Source of the DNA: Irpex lacteus
Lineage: Eukaryota > Basidiomycota > Agaricomycetes > Polyporales > Irpicaceae
Assembly (NCBI GenBank): GCA_001986395.2
Contig: MQVO02000004.1
Coordinates: 1,612,001 to 1,676,000, forward strand
DNA length: 64,000 nt
Reading direction: 5' to 3'
This document shows, piece by piece, positions 24,132 to 39,556 of the stretch. Position numbers and translations under genes: made by a program. The notes beneath the pieces are model-generated. The model had not been told where the DNA came from. It did not search any database and saw only the letters and a list, made by a program, of their open reading frames with translations. Positions within the stretch are counted from its first letter, which is position 1. Each line of letters opens with the position of its first letter.

Positions 24132-24835
24132 GCTGACTTCTTTTCCGTATACATAATCGAAGCTTCGGCATGTGTGCAAACACTATTCGGCGCTAGGAAT
24201 GAGGCAAGCTGCAGAGCTTGAAGCCTGAGGACTGAGGGTCATCAGCGGGATAGGACGATATCGACGACTGCGCAGGGGCTCAAAAGATTTCAACGCACTG
24301 CAGGAACTGGCCGAATACCAAGGAGCACCGAGCGTTCATCAAGATAGCTAACGACATACCCTAGGAGCTAAAGTAAAGTTATAGTAACTGTGGGTTCTCT
24401 TTGGCGTTCATCCAATTCCGAACCCTATTGCTCACTCACATGAGGCAGATTAACGTTACCGACTCTGCGATGGGCCTGCACCGAGCCTGTACCGGTACGT
24501 ACATGATCTGTTCTGGAAGCACCACTCTATCGGAATTTTGCACACGTGTTTTACAACCTTTTGTAGGAGCTGAACGTGTCCATCACGATCAACTAGCAAG
24601 CTCGTACGCGTGGTTCGAATGCGCATGCACATTCACTTGTGGTTTTTAAGGTTCGTCGAATTTGAAGTTTCATTTGAAACTTTGAATGTATCGCTGGCCG
24701 TTGAAGCTTAGCATAAGCAGGCGCGAGCTAGGTACAAGTCGGTCCCGCTGCGCGTGGTCCAGTAGGTATGCAGGCTTAGGGTTTCACCGGAGGAGTGCCT
24801 TGCCTAGTTAATTCTGCAATGAAGGAGCTGTCCTG

Positions 24836-24967
24836 TCCTCAACATTCGTATATCCGCCAGCGATCCACGCCAACTTAAAGCACAGTAGCAGGCATGGACG
24901 TTACCAGAATGTATAGGCAAAAAAGCGGCCTCAGGAAGGGCATTCGGACACTCCGCCATGCCAATAG
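24836..24967 (+). repeat. Diverged dispersed repeat, copy A
   Basis: This segment matches 41258-41383 on the opposite strand. Shared blocks include tcctcaacattc, a 19-base block aaaagcggcctcaggaagg (24921-24939), a tcggacac block and catgccaatag. The first part translates as SSTFVYPPAIHANLK, versus SSTFTYTPETNVNLK in the other copy. A GT-AG intron (24911-24967) can be drawn in the same relative place in both copies. It may be a fragment of a gene family or a dead transposon. Confidence 0.65.
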
Positions 24968-25240
24968 AGCTTTCCCCCAGTGAGATGACCCCCAGCGGCA
25001 CCCAGCGACCCTTCGCGGCACAATCTGGCAACGGAATGGTCAGCTATCGTAATCTCGGCGAGTGCATGCCTGGCGCACATGTATTACTGCATATCTCGGC
25101 AAGTACTTGGGCAGCACAGGGAGCGAATGGTACATAGCTCTTCGAAGCTTTTCTGCGCAAGAGATCCGGGATGCGGTCTGTAAGATGATGGAAGTCTAAT
25201 CTGTGCTGTATCATATGCGTACCCTATGTCATGAACGCTT

Positions 25241-25384
25241 TTGCTGCGCGGCAAGATTGTCAACTTTCTCGACGATCAGGCGATGGTGGACGAATACATA
25301 CCTAATGGCCCGGTGATTGACGACTGGGTCCGTTTTACTGCGTGGAATTCAGTTTATGCAACCCAACTACGTCTCAAGAACGTA
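25241..25384 (+). pseudogene. Isolated exon-like fragment
   Basis: The frame LRGKIVNFLDDQAMVDEYIP followed by GPVIDDWVRFTAWNSVYATQ has good coding character and ends at a strong donor (gtacgtg). In-frame TGA and no acceptor lie just upstream. DW-x-RF-x(2)-W resembles a conserved stretch of Agaricomycete F-box/LRR proteins. A relic is the simplest reading. Confidence 0.3.
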
Positions 25385-25658
25385 CGTGCGCGGCGCGTTG
25401 TTGAAATGAGATCTGTAATTGTAAAAGACGTAAAGATACATGAGCGTGACACTCGTCCTCGCCATCTAGCAAGCATTAAGCAAACGTGTCGTACTATCGT
25501 GAGCAGTCAGATCAAAACCAAATAAAGCATCGTCGATGTCACCAGTATCCTCCCAAAGTCTCCACCGAACCATCCAGTCCACAGTCTGCTGCCATCCTTG
25601 AAAGTATCGTATGTCATGAAGTGCAATCTAACAAACCGCCGCTCCAAACAGAAGACGA

Positions 25659-28507
25659 TCATCGTTTCTCGTGATCATTCGTGAGCGTCCCAGCATCTCC
25701 TTCTGTCCCAGCTAGAGACGTCTTTTCGTCATGCGTCCTGACGGCAGTCAATCCATCGTCACGGCTCCCTAGCTGCTTCTCGACATCATCTCCTGGTGCA
25801 GGCGCAACAGCCAACTGAGGTGCGTCAGCTTCCACAATTTTCTCCGTCTTGTCCTCTGGTATGGCAGCCTCAGGATCGGATTTGCCAGGGGCACCTGGAC
25901 GCCCACTCTTCAGGGTAGTTCGTTGGAGAGAATAAGGGCGGAGGAAAAGCACTGTTATAGTCGACAAACAGAGAGAGATAGGATCAAATATGAGTAACTC
26001 GGCATGAGCGCAGTTATGTTCAATATGGGACGTACCGAGAATCAATCCAGCCCCTAATATTGGCGTGTTGATGAGCCAAATCTTACTAATAGACGATGTG
26101 TAGGCGTGTAACAGTGCGTCTCTCGTGGCTTGATCCTATGGTCATATGAATCACACGGCAAGAGATGATACGTTAGCTGTTCATTCTTCACAAAGGAGAC
26201 GGCGCGGTGATACACGTACTGGTAAGGTATTGATTTGCCGTACGATTTGGTTGAGGCCAGCGGCTGAGGTGTCGACACCGGACAATCCTGGAATAGCGGC
26301 AACTTTGTGGCGGAGGAACTGTGTCAATCGGGAAACGAGATGCAGAGTGTCAACGCGTACACTAACACAAGCCAACGAAATTTCAATCGACTGTGATACT
26401 CACACCTGATAGGATGGCCTGTCCGATAGAGATACCAACTGTGCCGCCCAGTGTTCTGATTAATTAAGGGCGATACGCGTTGATTAGTGTGCTGTGTTTC
26501 CATCGCGGATCAAACAAGATGTTGAACGGAACGCACCGAATGAAACCAAAGGTAGCTGTACTAGTGGCCATGTCTTTGAGTGGCATAGCCGCTTGGAGGC
26601 CGATTAATGGCGTCTGAGGGCGGTCATGAGGCTAAGAAATGGACGTGAATAAGGCAATGTAAACGTACCTGGAACAGACATCCGATTCCGAGTGCTGATA
26701 CGAGCAGGTAGAGAACTTTCTCGGCTCTAAAGCGAGTCACCGTAAATCAGCTCACTTAGATTAAGAAGCGTTCAACCTGGCAAACGTACGTATTCGACTT
26801 CTCGTCGAGCTGAATCATGAGTCCGTATCCGAGAACGAGTATCACCCACGCGAACCACATGAGCGGTCTCCATTTTCCGGTCCTAGTTACAATTTGGCCT
26901 GAAGTTGCAGATACAAACGCAGAGCCGAGAGAGAAGGGCAACATTCTACACACAGGTTTTAGTCGATGGAATGCGAGAGTTATCGGGACACTTACTTGAC
27001 ACCTGCACCCGTAGCAGAAGAGCCAAGTACCTGGAAATATACCGGAAGATAGAAAGCCCCTGCAAAGAAGGCGAGTGCGTGGAAGAACACCGAGATAAGA
27101 ATAAAGGCAGTCGTTCTTGTCTATAGATGTGTTAGGATTGAGTATGTCGAGTAGACGGATATCGACGTACTTTGAACAGCCGTGGCGGAACAATGGCCGA
27201 GCGAGTCGTATATAGTTCGTTAATAGCGGCAGCAATAAGAATAACAATCCCGATGACGAGAGGCGCGATCGTTTGTGGTGTGCTCCCTTGGTTCAAAATG
27301 AGTCAAGTTTTATAAATTTTATAATGAGTAAATATCGACTTACAACTGGTTTCGCTGAAGTTAAACCCTATGAGGACAAGGACGACGCCGCCAACAATGA
27401 GGCCGAATCCAATAAAGTCAAATTCCGAAATATGCTGCCTGAGGGTCTTGCCATGATGTGGATTCAGGTTAAGGAAGAAAAAGAGTATTGCGAACGCAAC
27501 GCCTCCAGTCGGCCTGAAAATAATGAGCAATCGTACATAGAAAATGCAAAGCAACTCACAGATTAATGAAGAAACACCATCTCCAGGAGACATGGTCCGT
27601 GAACACCTACGTCATGAGGGATAAGTATGGTGTGGGAATGTGCAGGAAGAACAAGCACGTACTCCGCCTAGCAATGGTCCCACTACGCTGGCAATACCCC
27701 AAGTGGCACCGATGAACCCACCGAATTTGCCACGGCTGTAACAATTCTTATGAGCGCACGGGAGAGAGGTAAACCGAAGATCACACTTACTCTTGCAGCG
27801 AGACGATATCCGAAATGGTGATCTGGACCATTTGGATAATTCCTCCACCACCAATACCTTGGACAGCTCGACACACAACGAGCCAGATCATGTTCTGAGC
27901 TGCACCACATAATGCAGAGCCGATCTGGGAGTGCGTTAGAATGCGAACAGATTCTCAGGGAGAAACGGGCGTACCAGGAAGATAGTGATCGACGCGTACA
28001 AAACAGGCTTGCGTCCTGCAAATCGGATTGATTGGTCAGTTCGATGCTAAGTTTGGCAGTGTGGCAAGCGTCCCACGTACCTACGATATCAGAAACTTTC
28101 CCATACACGGTTCCGAGGGAAGCGGCTGCAAGAAGGTAGGCGCTGGTGGGTGTCATGTCGATGAGCCGTGGATTACGAGAGCTGAAGAAGACTTACGTTC
28201 CCACCCAGCTGTAGTCCTTTCCGCCACCGAGGTCGTGGACTATGGTGGGCAGAGCCGTAGCAACGATGGTCTGCAGATGTGGCTGTCAGCCTCGATAATT
28301 ATATCAGCTTTCAGCAGTACGAACCTGGTCCAAGGCAGCAAGGAATGTGCATGCCATCAATCCAAAAAACACAATGCCAATCCTATTGTGCGGCAGGACG
28401 TGTTCTTCACCCTGTTTCCATGATTGACCAGGAGCGTCATTCTTTGCTGCAGCAGGTGAATTCTGCGCAGGCTCCTGAGTTATGGTCTCCTTTATGTCTT
28501 GAGACAT
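25659..28507 (-). CDS. MFS drug:H+ antiporter-like transporter (DHA2, 14-TM type)
   Basis: Transporters of this group export toxic compounds or amino acids from plasma or vacuolar membranes. The start at 28507 gives [20 protein letters not shown], a hydrophilic N-terminus. TM1 reads [18 protein letters not shown], then [16 protein letters not shown], the DHA2 motif. Then [20 protein letters not shown] with GRKP (motif A), [12 protein letters not shown] and [20 protein letters not shown] (motif C) follow. Further helices include [36 protein letters not shown] and [20 protein letters not shown]. The hydrophilic C-terminal tail is Glu/Asp/Lys-rich and ends TNDHEKR. More than ten short introns. 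Substrate not predictable. Confidence 0.9.
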
Positions 28508-29855
28508 CTCCTACTGAGGCTTGCACAGAGGCAGACGAATTCCTGGGATCCCGAGGAGGTGGAAGCTGGAGAGCAACTCGTGGTGGTTGGCCATGCTCAG
28601 GGCTATTATATCCACAGTAAACTCGACGCTGTTAGCTCAACCTGCTCCCGAGTCCGGCTCTCGACACGGCATGACCTCTGCCGGCTGCCGGCATGCCGAT
28701 TGCGATCGGTCACACTCACCGATGTCACATTTCCTGCCCGAGGACCAATCGGGGGACGCAAAGCGATCAAGCGCTAATAGATCTGGCCGAATTTCATGAA
28801 AGCAGATTGACTTCTGCCGTGGTGACGCTGCCCTCGGCATCGGAAAAGACACAAGAAGTGAGCGAAGTATCGTCGTTGGCGACGCAGTAAATAGCACAAT
28901 TTCAATCACCCATAGCAGTACATAAGTTCTCTGACCGTGCGGACTACATCTCGAGTGCGAACGTTGCTGCTGAGTACCACACCGTGACTTATCCCGAGGT
29001 CTTGTGCCCCTGTGTGACGTGCGTATGACCCTCGCTGGCGCAAAACTCTCCATCGCAAGAAGGACAGGCATCGATCGCCCATGGCCACAGGCACCATCGA
29101 GTAAGTAGAGCGTTTGTGGTTAGCCCAATGGTTTGCGTCCTTCGACTCCTACAGGTGGCATCCAACGCTATCCAACGTCAATAGATGGCCGGTGGCGCGC
29201 GGAAGCATTTCCTACCAGAAACATATGAGGTGGAGAAGTGATGTTTCGTAGTAAAACTCGAGTGGACGTAAAGGGTGTATAAACGTATCTGTCCGGCACA
29301 TGGTTGCCCTTCACAAACTAGCAGTATAGCCTGGTCATGTAATGAATGTCACTGAATCGTCAGTACGCGTCAGTCGCTATGGACATAATTGAGTCCCTTC
29401 AGAGTCATAATCTGAGCACACTATCATACTTGCAGTGGTTAGCGACAAATAATGTTACAGACACAGTGAATGGCGGGGCCGTAATAACTTCTAAGTACTT
29501 ATCTCATGGTTGCAAAGCAGCATTTATCGAGGCCTTTGGCTGTTGAAGGTAAAATACAAAAAAGAAAGGTAGCGAAGCGATGACCATGAGACCGCCAGCT
29601 GGTACCATGGCGAGCATAGGCTGAACAAGGCGCGTTCTTTGAGTCTTTTGGCTTTTGAGTGCGAGTGCCAGTGGCCATGCCGCGATTGACGCTCGAGGAT
29701 CAAGTGTCACGTGAGAAGTATGATTATGTAAGCGAGTAGAGACTTTCAAAGGTTTGTGGCTCGTAGGATTCAACTTGCTTGCACCCGTCATCTTCTCCCT
29801 CTCTCGCTCCGGTTTTTCTCTTCACACTCTTCATACCTTCTGTTAGAGAGTTGTC
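28508..29855. other. Intergenic, divergent MFS/Ran promoters
   Basis: A 1.35-kb spacer lies between two opposed start codons. Frames here are short and have no family similarity. I see no repeats or RNA genes. Confidence 0.45.
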
Positions 29856-30994
29856 ATGTCTGCTCCCAACATCCCCACCTTCAAGCTCGTCCTTGGTAAG
29901 CCAATATTGTCGCGTTTTGCATCTTTTGCTAATGGACCCAATCTCTCGGCCTTGTAAACTCCATCGATGCGCTCATTTTGTGCACTTCGCGTCGCAAACA
30001 CGTCCTACACTAAACGTGATACGTTTTCTTACGCGATGGCGGGTGATGACTTGCAGTCGGTGACGGTGGTACTGGTAAAACTACTTTCGTCAAGGTATGT
30101 GCGCTCGTCTGAGTACCAATCCTGCAAGATCGTGACCTGATATCCCCTTTCTTTGTAGCGTCATTTGACTGGAGAATTCGAGAAGAAGTACATTGGTATG
30201 TTTTTATGCAATTTTGGAACTCAAAAACGCGTCTTTCCATCGGTGTGGCGGGCCTTACTGACGTTGGTGTTAATGTAGCGACGTTGGGTGTTGAGGTTCA
30301 CCCTCTATCATTCTCGACGAACTTCGGTACCATCTGCTTCAACGTTTGGGATACCGCTGGTCAGGAAAAGTTCGGTGGTCTCCGTGACGGTTACTACATC
30401 CAGGGACAATGCGGCATTATCATGTTCGATGTCACCTCCCGCATCACCTACAAGAACGTCCCCAACTGGCATCGTGACCTAGAACGTGTTTGCGAGAACA
30501 TTCCCATCGTTCTTTGCGGCAACAAGGTCGACGTGAAGGTACGTGCTCGATGGAATACTCAACTTTAGTTCCTTTGTTCTGAACAATCAATTTTACGTTT
30601 CGGAACCATGTATAGGAGCGCAAGGTTAAGACCAACCAAGTCACGTTCCACCGTAAGAAGAACATCCAGTACTTCGAAATCTCGGCGAAGTCGAACTACA
30701 ACTTCGAGAAGCCGTTCTTGTGGCTCGCAAGGAAACTTGTCGGGTAAGTCGTACGCGGATTACGAATACCCTGTAGTCGCTAAGTTTTTTTGTTTATACA
30801 GCAACCCGACTCTCGAGTTTGTTGCTGCTCCTGCCCTCAAGCCCGCTGAGGTTGAGGTCGACCCCGTATTGATGGCTCAGTACCAGAAGGAGTTGGAGGC
30901 GGTGAGCCTTTTTCATCTGCTGTCTGGCAAACTTTTGCTGACGTTTCATTAGGCCGAGATTATTCCCCTCCCCGAAGAAGATGATGATTTGTAG
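29856..30994 (+). CDS. GSP1: Ran GTPase
   Basis: Ran drives nuclear import and export and spindle assembly by cycling between GTP and GDP forms. The start at 29856 gives [13 protein letters not shown], and splicing continues with [13 protein letters not shown] (P-loop). Switch I includes [13 protein letters not shown]3 is [20 protein letters not shown]4 is LCGNKVDVK and G5 [20 protein letters not shown]. The C-terminal acidic tail EEDDDL is typical of Ran. Seven exons; all junctions keep frame. The overall length (about 214 aa) is normal. Confidence 0.97.
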
Positions 30995-31490
30995 ACCTTT
31001 GTATCCACGCCACTGTAACACGACACTCGCTCTCCTTGCCATTTGTTCTTAGCGCATTTTCTGTGACAACATTGTTCAATACATACATACCGCTGTTGCA
31101 TTATTCTGGACGTCATGACTCGTGTGCCATCAGATTTGCAAGGAATGAATATTAATTGCAGTGTCGTTCTCCTGCTCGAAAAACCCAAGTCTACGCAGCA
31201 TCTTCTGTTTCTTGTGAAGTGTGCAAATTTCCTGTGCTGCTCGACCGATCGTGGCACATCTGAGATTGCCACCATGATCAAATCACGTGGAGTTACGTAG
31301 TTAGGGCAAGCCGCGCCCGTAATTAGCGCCTCGGGCACATCAATAGATCCAACTGACCGAAATGAGGCTGTATCCCGCAGTAACCAAGCGCTGGCCGCAA
31401 CCACCACCATCCCCTGCAAACAACTTCTAACTTCTGACTTTTACGAGTAAACAACCCTCGCTACTTACTACTTGACGAATCAGCTGAAGG
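30995..31490. other. Intergenic, tandem genes
   Basis: Ran 3' UTR and promoter of the LEA-2-type gene. Nothing else recognised. Confidence 0.4.
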
Positions 31491-32871
31491 ATGGCTTACA
31501 ACGACAAGTCTCGCCCGTATAACGGTGCCTCCTCGTATCCTCCATATGCGGACAACGACAATTACTACTCCTACGACAGTAATCCGCCACCACACCAGAC
31601 ATACGACCCCGCTGGCTTCAATGCTTCGGAGCCAGGACTTAATACGTACAAGGACGAGCCAGGATACGTTGCTGGGACGAAGGAAAGGGATACTGCTGTA
31701 GCAGTGGGGTCCGCTGATGACTTTGGCTCCTCGCGGACATTGGGGCCGAAGTACGTTGTTATTCTCCATCAGGTTTCAGCTCTGCTTTCCTGTAATCTTA
31801 GGGATGTGTGGTCGTAGACATTTATGCTGATATGCTCGGTTTCTGGTTTTATAGGACCTCCCGGTCGGTCAAACGATGGAGACATGAGCACCAAGGCGAC
31901 CTCTGGACTCAAGGCGGTGGCTTGCGTTGCTGCGGACGGTTCTTTTGCTGCACCATTATGATGTTTTTGTTCTTCTTCATTGGCATTGTCTTGTCCTTGC
32001 TCTTGGTAAGCTCCTTTATCCTCTAGCTTTATCTGCACAACGAGACTGATTATCTGGTAATGCAGTGGATAAGACCGCCCAATGTTGTGGTCGGCGATAT
32101 TCAGCTTGCTAACGCTACCGACTCCGTAAGTTTGTCCCACCATCGACTGATGATAGATCGCTGACTATCAATCTTCAGATCAACCTACAGGATAATGGTA
32201 TTTCTGTAGTCCTGGACGTCCCTATAGTGTGGGTATATGGCCCGTTGCCATCTTTACGTCTATGATTTCTTATATGCCTATGCCCTACAGAGTCGACAAC
32301 CCAAACTATTTCTCCGTCAGCTTCAAAAGCATTCATGCCGATGTAAGCCTAACTCATCATTTCCGCGATGGCCTCTCATCACACATAACCAGGTCTTCTA
32401 CCCTATCAACAACACCAAAGTCGGCACCGGCGATCTTGGAAAGCTCACCCTTGGTAGCAACAAGCAGACGAACTTCTCAGTACCGATCACCTTAAACTAT
32501 ACCACAAGCATCGACCCTGGATTCCAGGTTCTCACCGATCTTTCGAATCGTTGCTTTGGCAGTACTGCGTCGCAGATTACTGTTGATTATACGATCAAGG
32601 TAAGCATATTAGATCATGCTTGCTGGTGATGATGTTGACTCGGAGCTGTTTATTCTAGTTGGACTTCAACATCTTGTTCGTACCAATCAAGCCTACGATC
32701 AAGAACTCGGCTTCCTTCGCTTGTCCCTTCGACGAGAAAGATCTTGAGGTACGTCGTCAACTTTGCATTACGTTGCGTGTGATCACTCAACAAATGTCTT
32801 TTTAGAATCTACTCAAATCAGTCGGCCTCAATATCCCTGGCATCGGCTCACTACTGAGTGCGTTGTTCTAG
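31491..32871 (+). CDS. LEA-2-type single-pass membrane protein
   Basis: Fungal proteins of this plan have a disordered cytosolic N-terminus, one membrane helix and an extracytosolic LEA-14-like (LEA type 2) beta-sandwich; the role is unknown, possibly cell-surface or stress related. The start at 31491 gives MAYNDKSRPYNGASSYPPYA, a Tyr/Pro/Asp-rich region. After an intron, CCGRFFCCTIMMFLFFFIGI and VLSLLL form the helix, with flanking cysteines. The outer domain begins WIRPPNVVVGDIQLANATDS and runs through NPNYFSVSFKSIHAD, VFYPINNTKVGTGDLGKLTL and LDFNILFVPIKPTIKNSASF. The Pro-Asn-Tyr and Phe-Tyr-Pro-Ile-Asn blocks are the LEA-2 hallmarks. It ends IGSLLSALF. About seven introns, all in frame. 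Confidence 0.8.
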
Positions 32872-33121
32872 TGAGGCGACGCTGCCTTTGGTGAGATAGA
32901 TCCTGGACTTAGTATATGATCTTCTGTTATTGGACTTTTGCTCTCTTTGCTTCATGTATATTGTAACGGACGCTTATACGATATTCGTGGTATACACTCT
33001 ACTCATGATGCCTCATTGTCCCGACTTCGCTGCTAAAATCCCAAGCAGGTCAGCGTGTGTTTGCAGTCTGTACGGCGTATGGTTACGGTAAGACACTCAA
33101 CCTGCCAGGGTGTAGTCCACG

Positions 33122-35043
33122 CTATATAGCTCCCAACGTCGTAGACTCCTCCACCCCATCAGCGCCCTTCGACCCGTCTCCTTTCTCAATAATCCTATCA
33201 ACATCCTTCTCACTCAACTCCGTCAACTTCTCAATCGCCTTCTCCTTCTTATCCAACTGTAATTGCACTTCGTCACCCATCACCCCCTCTACACCGCACT
33301 CCTCCAAACATTTCCCAATCATCCCTCTCCACTTCATATGCCCATCAACCTCCTTGCATTCCACGTTCTCTACTCCTTGCACCTGTACAGCCTGTAACCC
33401 CGACACACCCCAACTGGCTCCCGAAGCCCTCGCCAGTACAGCGAGGACGTAGTCGTTCGTACTGTACCCATTTACCAATCTCCCTGAGACAACACGACGT
33501 ACGGACGACCAAGCAGCTTCGTCTGCGGGTACAGGTGATCCAAACAAGAAGACATCTTGGATGAGGCCGACGGTTTGGGATGGAGGGAGTTTGGCGAGGT
33601 GCTGAAGGGCCTCAAAGATGACTTGGGAGCCGAGGGAGTAGCCGACGAGAGTGATGGGCCGGTTTCCAAAGATGCGGGAGGCGAGTAGGGTGGAAAGGAC
33701 TTGAGAGGTTTTAGAAGCGCGGGACTTCGCTGCCATCCAAGGGTTGTCTGTGACAATCCGATATAACATGTATTCAATAACACACGACTTGAAATGTAGA
33801 TGTGTTAGGGCGTACCGATAATTTGTCCGATTTTGAGCCATGCGGTGGGAGAGAGAGCTGCCGCTAGCGCGGCGAATACGGTCTGTTTGATGATTTGGGT
33901 TTTGAGATATTGCATGGCCTGCGATTTGACGAGGTTGTACAACGCGTTGGAGAGATCCATCAACGCTTCGACTTCCTGATAAGGTAGAGTGCGCATGTTC
34001 AGCTGTGACTTGAAGGTCAAAGACACACAATCCTCTCACCCATCGCAACGCGAATGTATCCTGCCCACCTAGGACAGTCCAGGGTGCAGTTACATCCTCC
34101 GGAGATTCCAACCAGCCGCTGACACAAAGCTTGACGGCCAACGTCTCCTTTGGCTCCCGAACGGGCAGAATCGCCAAATCCTCCACCTCTTTCGTATACC
34201 TGCTGACCATCTCTACAGACTTCCTCGACCCATAAGCACCGAACAGCGCTCCACAGACCACGGAGGACCCAGCGAGGCCGCTCGCCAGTAATCCTGCCGC
34301 GGTTCCTCCAACTCCCAACCAACCCAACACAGTCGTCACGCCTGCCCCAACGAGCGGCGCCGCCAACCCACCGGTGATACCGACCAGAACGCCCCCTCCA
34401 ACCGCTGCGAGACCCAGACCGATTTTGCGCATCGTCGCGGTGCGCTTCGCTTGGTCCTCCTTGGCGGTGTCGGTTTTGGACTTGCGTTCCGCTTCTGCCA
34501 CGGCCCCTTCCGGGTTCTTGAGCGTCGCTGCGATGGCGTCCTCGTCCAGGGATCCAAATGAGCGGAGGAACGACCGTGTGTGAGCGTGATATGTTTTCGT
34601 GGATGTGAGGTTGATGAAGAGGATTGCGTGTAATAGTTGGTCAAGTTGTTTCTGGGGCGGCAGTGGGGGCAGACCTGCTGTAGAGGTGTCCGTCATAGGG
34701 TCTAGTTGTGGGCAGTGTCCTAGCAATAATATCAGCAATGTAGTCTCGCAGGCGATCTGAGCTGAAATCTACCTCCGGGTTCTTGACATGCAGCCCAGGC
34801 GTTCTCTAAGAAAGTTTGGGCCCAACTGTTCAACTCAAAGGCTTGCGCCTGTCGTACTTGTTGACTTTGTGGGCCACCATCTGAGCTTAGAGCAAGCTCA
34901 TTTTGAGCGTACATCTCGGCATGATTACGGTGTGCAGCCAATCGTCGCATGACATGTTGGAATACCGCTTCGAGATCTGGTCCTTTCAGCTCGGCTGGTG
35001 GCGTCACCTTTGTTAGATCACCTTGCGACTCGCCCTTCTCCAT
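33122..35043 (-). CDS. TMCO4/DUF726-family lipase-like membrane protein
   Basis: The family includes human TMCO4 and yeast Mil1, which carry an alpha/beta-hydrolase fold. Mil1 binds the AP-1 adaptor. The start at 35043 gives MEKGESQGDLTKVTPPAELK. A helical region follows, then AERKSKTDTAKEDQAKRTAT. A long Gly/Ala/Val hydrophobic stretch comes next (IGLGLAAVGGGVLVGITGGL onward) with one or two membrane helices. The DUF726 region has CVSGWLESPEDVTAPW. The nucleophile elbow GYSLGS (G-x-S-x-G) lies in ITLVGYSLGSQVIFEAL, with DVFLFGSPVP downstream. The C-terminal ~80 residues are charged and coiled-coil-like, ending ESTTLGAI. Three or four introns. Confidence 0.88.
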
Positions 35044-36067
35044 CGTTCTTCCTAGATGAGTAGTTAGTAGATGTACAGTAAATGGTCAGATTTACTCAGC
35101 CCACGCACTTGCAATTACTATCAGTGCTAAGAACAAGTTTGAATATTGGAGTCTTCTTGATCGACGTCACCGCACGTAGTAAACTTAGCTCCAAGGCACG
35201 TGAGAGGTCTAAGTAGTTCGCTCTTCCCTTCAGAAGGAGTATTAAGTAGATATGTGTGCGAACGGGGAGGCCTAAGGTCTGAACAACAAGCTTGGGTTAC
35301 GATGATACTGTAGAGGTTCACACTAACACTCATGAAGCCCCCAGTCTCCAAGTAGAGACTTTGCATCGATTACTGCCTTTGTGATGGGCTCATTCTGGCT
35401 GGACAGAATTGGACGGGTCACTGAAATGGGACCTAAAACAAATCACTCGTCTGGTCTGCTATTTATGAAGTTGTAAGGATGTAGGAAGTGTGCTTACCTG
35501 ACATACTTCCCCTTTAAGTTGGGACTTGTGCAGAGACATTATGATGATGTTCAAGGAGCTACGACTCGGATGTATGGCTGAAGTCAAGAACTTGGAGTAG
35601 TCTGGTGACGAGAGCAGTTCGACTCTGCGATGTCCAGGTTAACCCAGTTGTTGGGTCTTGTTGGGCTAACATGCATGTCACGGTTCTCTGGTCCCACCGT
35701 CGGGACTCTTCTGGGCATCCAAGAATCTAGATTTGACATATCTTGTCTTGGAAGAGATCTAAATTGGGAATGATGAATCTCAAATGCTATTGAACATGGC
35801 CAACATTCACAGATGTTTTCAGAGGAGGAAACAAGTCGAAAGCAGAATACTTGAACTTACTTGCCGGGTTAAGTGAGCGGAGACGGATCAGGAATCGGGG
35901 CCGATATCACTTCGTAATGCCGCAACAGGCGCCCGGTGAGTAGTACGGACTGCCGGCACGTGCTGGGACAGTACTCCTCCCTCTCAGCTTTTCCGCTCAT
36001 CTCGCCAGTTCTTTCTTGTCCTGAACGGCCACGAACAGTCCACAGCTCGGCTTGCTGAGCTCGCAGG
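35044..36067. other. Intergenic, divergent promoters
   Basis: A 1-kb spacer lies between the start of the DUF726 gene and the start of YME1. No coding-like frame or recognisable repeat. Confidence 0.4.

Positions 36068-39556
<3,489 letters not shown>

Larger units (their letters stand above)
21587..25658. other. Gene-poor island 1
   Basis: About 4 kb lie between the GID4 and MFS genes without a full gene. They hold the relics and repeat listed separately. Remaining stretches (23.1-23.6, 24.2-24.8 kb) show neither coding character nor recognisable transposon ends. Confidence 0.5.

Noticed and set aside
24612..24628. TTCGAA loop resembling a T-arm (gcgtggttcgaatgcgc)
   Set aside because: The required C after the loop is missing and no other tRNA arm is present.
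23745..25080. Shared 15-mer atgcctggcgcacat (23745-23759 and about 25066-25080)
   Set aside because: Similarity does not extend on either side; a 15-base match is expected by chance in 64 kb.
28637..29071. 144-codon minus-strand frame upstream of the MFS gene
   Set aside because: Arg/Ser-rich composition without coding-like codon use or family similarity; it lies in promoter DNA.
33057..33452. 131-codon plus-strand frame rich in Ser/Pro/Thr
   Set aside because: It is antisense to the last exon of the DUF726 gene and is a codon-bias shadow.
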